This document shows, piece after piece, positions 8,646 through 10,049 of a stretch of 10,049 nt of DNA (the stretch's first letter is position 1; each line of letters begins with the position of its first letter). This DNA comes from Hirudo medicinalis (Eukaryota > Annelida > Clitellata > Hirudinida > Hirudinidae). Location of the stretch: NCBI GenBank assembly GCA_011800805.1, contig MPNW01000350.1, positions 15,886 through 25,934 on the forward strand, given 5' to 3'. Both the position numbers and the translations under genes were made by a program. A model generated the notes under the pieces. That model was given only the letters and a program-made list of their open reading frames with translations, was not told where the DNA came from and searched no databases.

Positions 8646-10049
<1,404 letters not shown>

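Overview
The window looks like nuclear DNA of an AT-rich metazoan, most likely an arthropod; I do not name a species. The reasons are coding exons split by mostly short GT-AG introns (about 42-305 bases), animal domain families (papain-type cathepsin L, PHD finger, FLYWCH finger, a SAM/death-like helical domain), a tRNA-derived SINE-like element and a possible retroelement LTR. There is no operon-style organisation.

Layout, left to right. Positions 3-119 (+) may be the last coding exon of a gene that starts outside the window, followed by an AATAAA. Positions 335-1044 (+) hold a PHD finger plus FLYWCH finger gene that carries frameshifts and a stop, so it is probably a pseudogene. It ends just before a single undetermined base at 1051. 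To the right of that base the sequence switches abruptly to the middle of exon 3 of a minus-strand cathepsin L gene (copy 3), of which only exons 1-3 (1052-1744) are present. A second cathepsin L gene (copy 2, 2727-4300, minus) has all eight exons but is broken by a one-base deletion in exon 5. Between 4500 and 5220 there are a SINE-like element, a strong hairpin and a speculative small secreted ORF. Positions 5800-7222 (minus) hold a clear three-exon gene for a 313-residue protein with two related helical domains, coiled coils and one hydrophobic segment; I do not recognise the family. Positions 7916-8340 are a G/T-rich island that could be a solo LTR. A third cathepsin L gene (copy 1, 8646-10049, minus) supplies exons 3-8 and runs off the right edge.

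The three protease copies form a tandem minus-strand cluster of secreted, lysosomal or digestive type cysteine proteases. Exon sizes and intron phases match wherever copies can be compared, so they are duplicates. Two facts complicate the picture. The right-hand 111 bases of the window are identical to the 111 bases immediately right of the undetermined base, which suggests that copy 1 and copy 3 could be two halves of one gene or recent duplicates joined badly in assembly. Exon 3 of copies 1 and 2 is far more alike than their other exons, which suggests gene conversion. The two-domain helical protein gene sitting inside the cluster is the best candidate for something undescribed.
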